A stretch of DNA of 64,000 nt from Dasypus novemcinctus (Eukaryota > Chordata > Mammalia > Cingulata > Dasypodidae): positions 158,592,216-158,656,215 of the forward strand of contig NC_080673.1 in assembly GCF_030445035.2 (NCBI RefSeq), given 5' to 3'. Positions 63,576 through 64,000 of this stretch are shown here, piece by piece. Position numbers and translations under genes: made by a program. Positions within the stretch are counted from its first letter, which is position 1, and each line of letters opens with the position of its first letter. A model generated the notes under the pieces. The model did not search any database. It was not told the origin of the DNA and worked only from the letters and a program-made list of their open reading frames with translations.

Positions 63576-64000
63576 ATGGCTAAACTAAACATTGCCTTTA
63601 CCATAATAACATTGAATGTTAATGGATTAAACTCTCCAATCAAATGATACAGATTGGCAGAAAGGAGAGCAAAATATGGTCCATATATGCACTGTCTACA
63701 AGAATCTCACCTTAGACCCAGGGACACAAACAGGTTTCAAATAAAAGATTGGAAAATGACTAAATATGCAAATAGTAAACAAAAGGCAGGAGTAACTATA
63801 CAAGCATTGGATAGAATAGACTTTAAATGCAAAACTATTGTAAGAGACAAAGAAGGGCCTATATATTACAAAAGGGGTAGTCTACCAAGAGGAAAGTACA
63901 ATCATAAACAGTAATTCACCTAATCCTGGAGCCCCAGAGTACTTGAGACAAATACCAGCAAACCTAAGGGGAGAAAGAGACACTTCTATAATCATAATGT
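63576..64000 (+). pseudogene. L1-m ORF2, endonuclease start, cut by window end
   Basis: The ATG at 63576 opens AFTIITLNVNGLNSPIK, then a stop, then RAKYGPYMHCLQESHLRPRD (endonuclease motif; Ser replaces the usual Thr after Glu) and TIQALDRIDFKCKTIVRDKE. A second stop follows at about 63912. The remainder lies outside the window. Confidence 0.85.

Overview
This is nuclear DNA from a placental mammal and carries no intact host gene. Every recognisable reading frame belongs to a decayed retrotransposon or to a processed (intronless) gene copy. The organism is most likely an armadillo (Xenarthra, probably Dasypus). Five to six tRNA-Ala-derived SINEs of the DAS type, with their characteristic head, B box and T-rich/AAAGATTT end, sit throughout the window. 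L1 elements with very long 3' UTRs recur beside ancient mammal-wide MIR and L2 remnants. The species call is an inference from repeat families, not from a host gene.

Layout. 1-5607 is an antisense L1 (L1-a) with a preserved 5' end, cut by the window edge. 5608-8200 holds an older antisense L1 (L1-b) carrying a DAS SINE, then an antisense L1 3'-UTR fragment (L1-c). 9108-18820 is the centrepiece: a complete 9.7 kb sense L1 (L1-d) between perfect 15-bp target-site duplications, with a monomer-repeat 5' UTR, broken ORF1 and ORF2, and a 2.9 kb 3' UTR. 19300-19868 is a two-headed tRNA SINE with an internal eight-unit minisatellite. 20110-21063 is another L1 3'-UTR fragment. 22500-33186 is stacked L1s (f, g, h, i) plus MaLR-like LTRs. 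33195-35175 is a full-length CNN3 retrocopy split by an LTR. 35225-45715 is a second nearly complete antisense L1 (L1-j), interrupted by a twin-primed L1 (L1-k) and by an LTR. 45716-47620 is an old L1/HAL1-like element with a SINE. 47708-54934 is the least L1-dense stretch, mostly ancient sequence with MIR and L2 pieces. 54935-64000 is a third L1 with a 5' end (L1-m, sense, running off the window). Its 5' UTR is split first by an LTR-in-LTR-SMARCD1 nest and then by an L1/VPS37A/L1 block.

How the parts work together. L1 ORF2 protein supplies endonuclease and reverse transcriptase. The SINEs and the three gene retrocopies (CNN3, SMARCD1, VPS37A) were presumably copied by it in trans, and several have clear TSDs or A-tail remnants. 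The LTRs are non-autonomous ERVL-MaLR-like elements; two have 5-bp duplications. Because insertions sit inside insertions, the relative order of many events can be read directly.

Limits. Coordinates of decayed element ends are good to about 10-50 bp unless a TSD fixes them. Repeat family names come from recognition of sequence patterns, without a library search.
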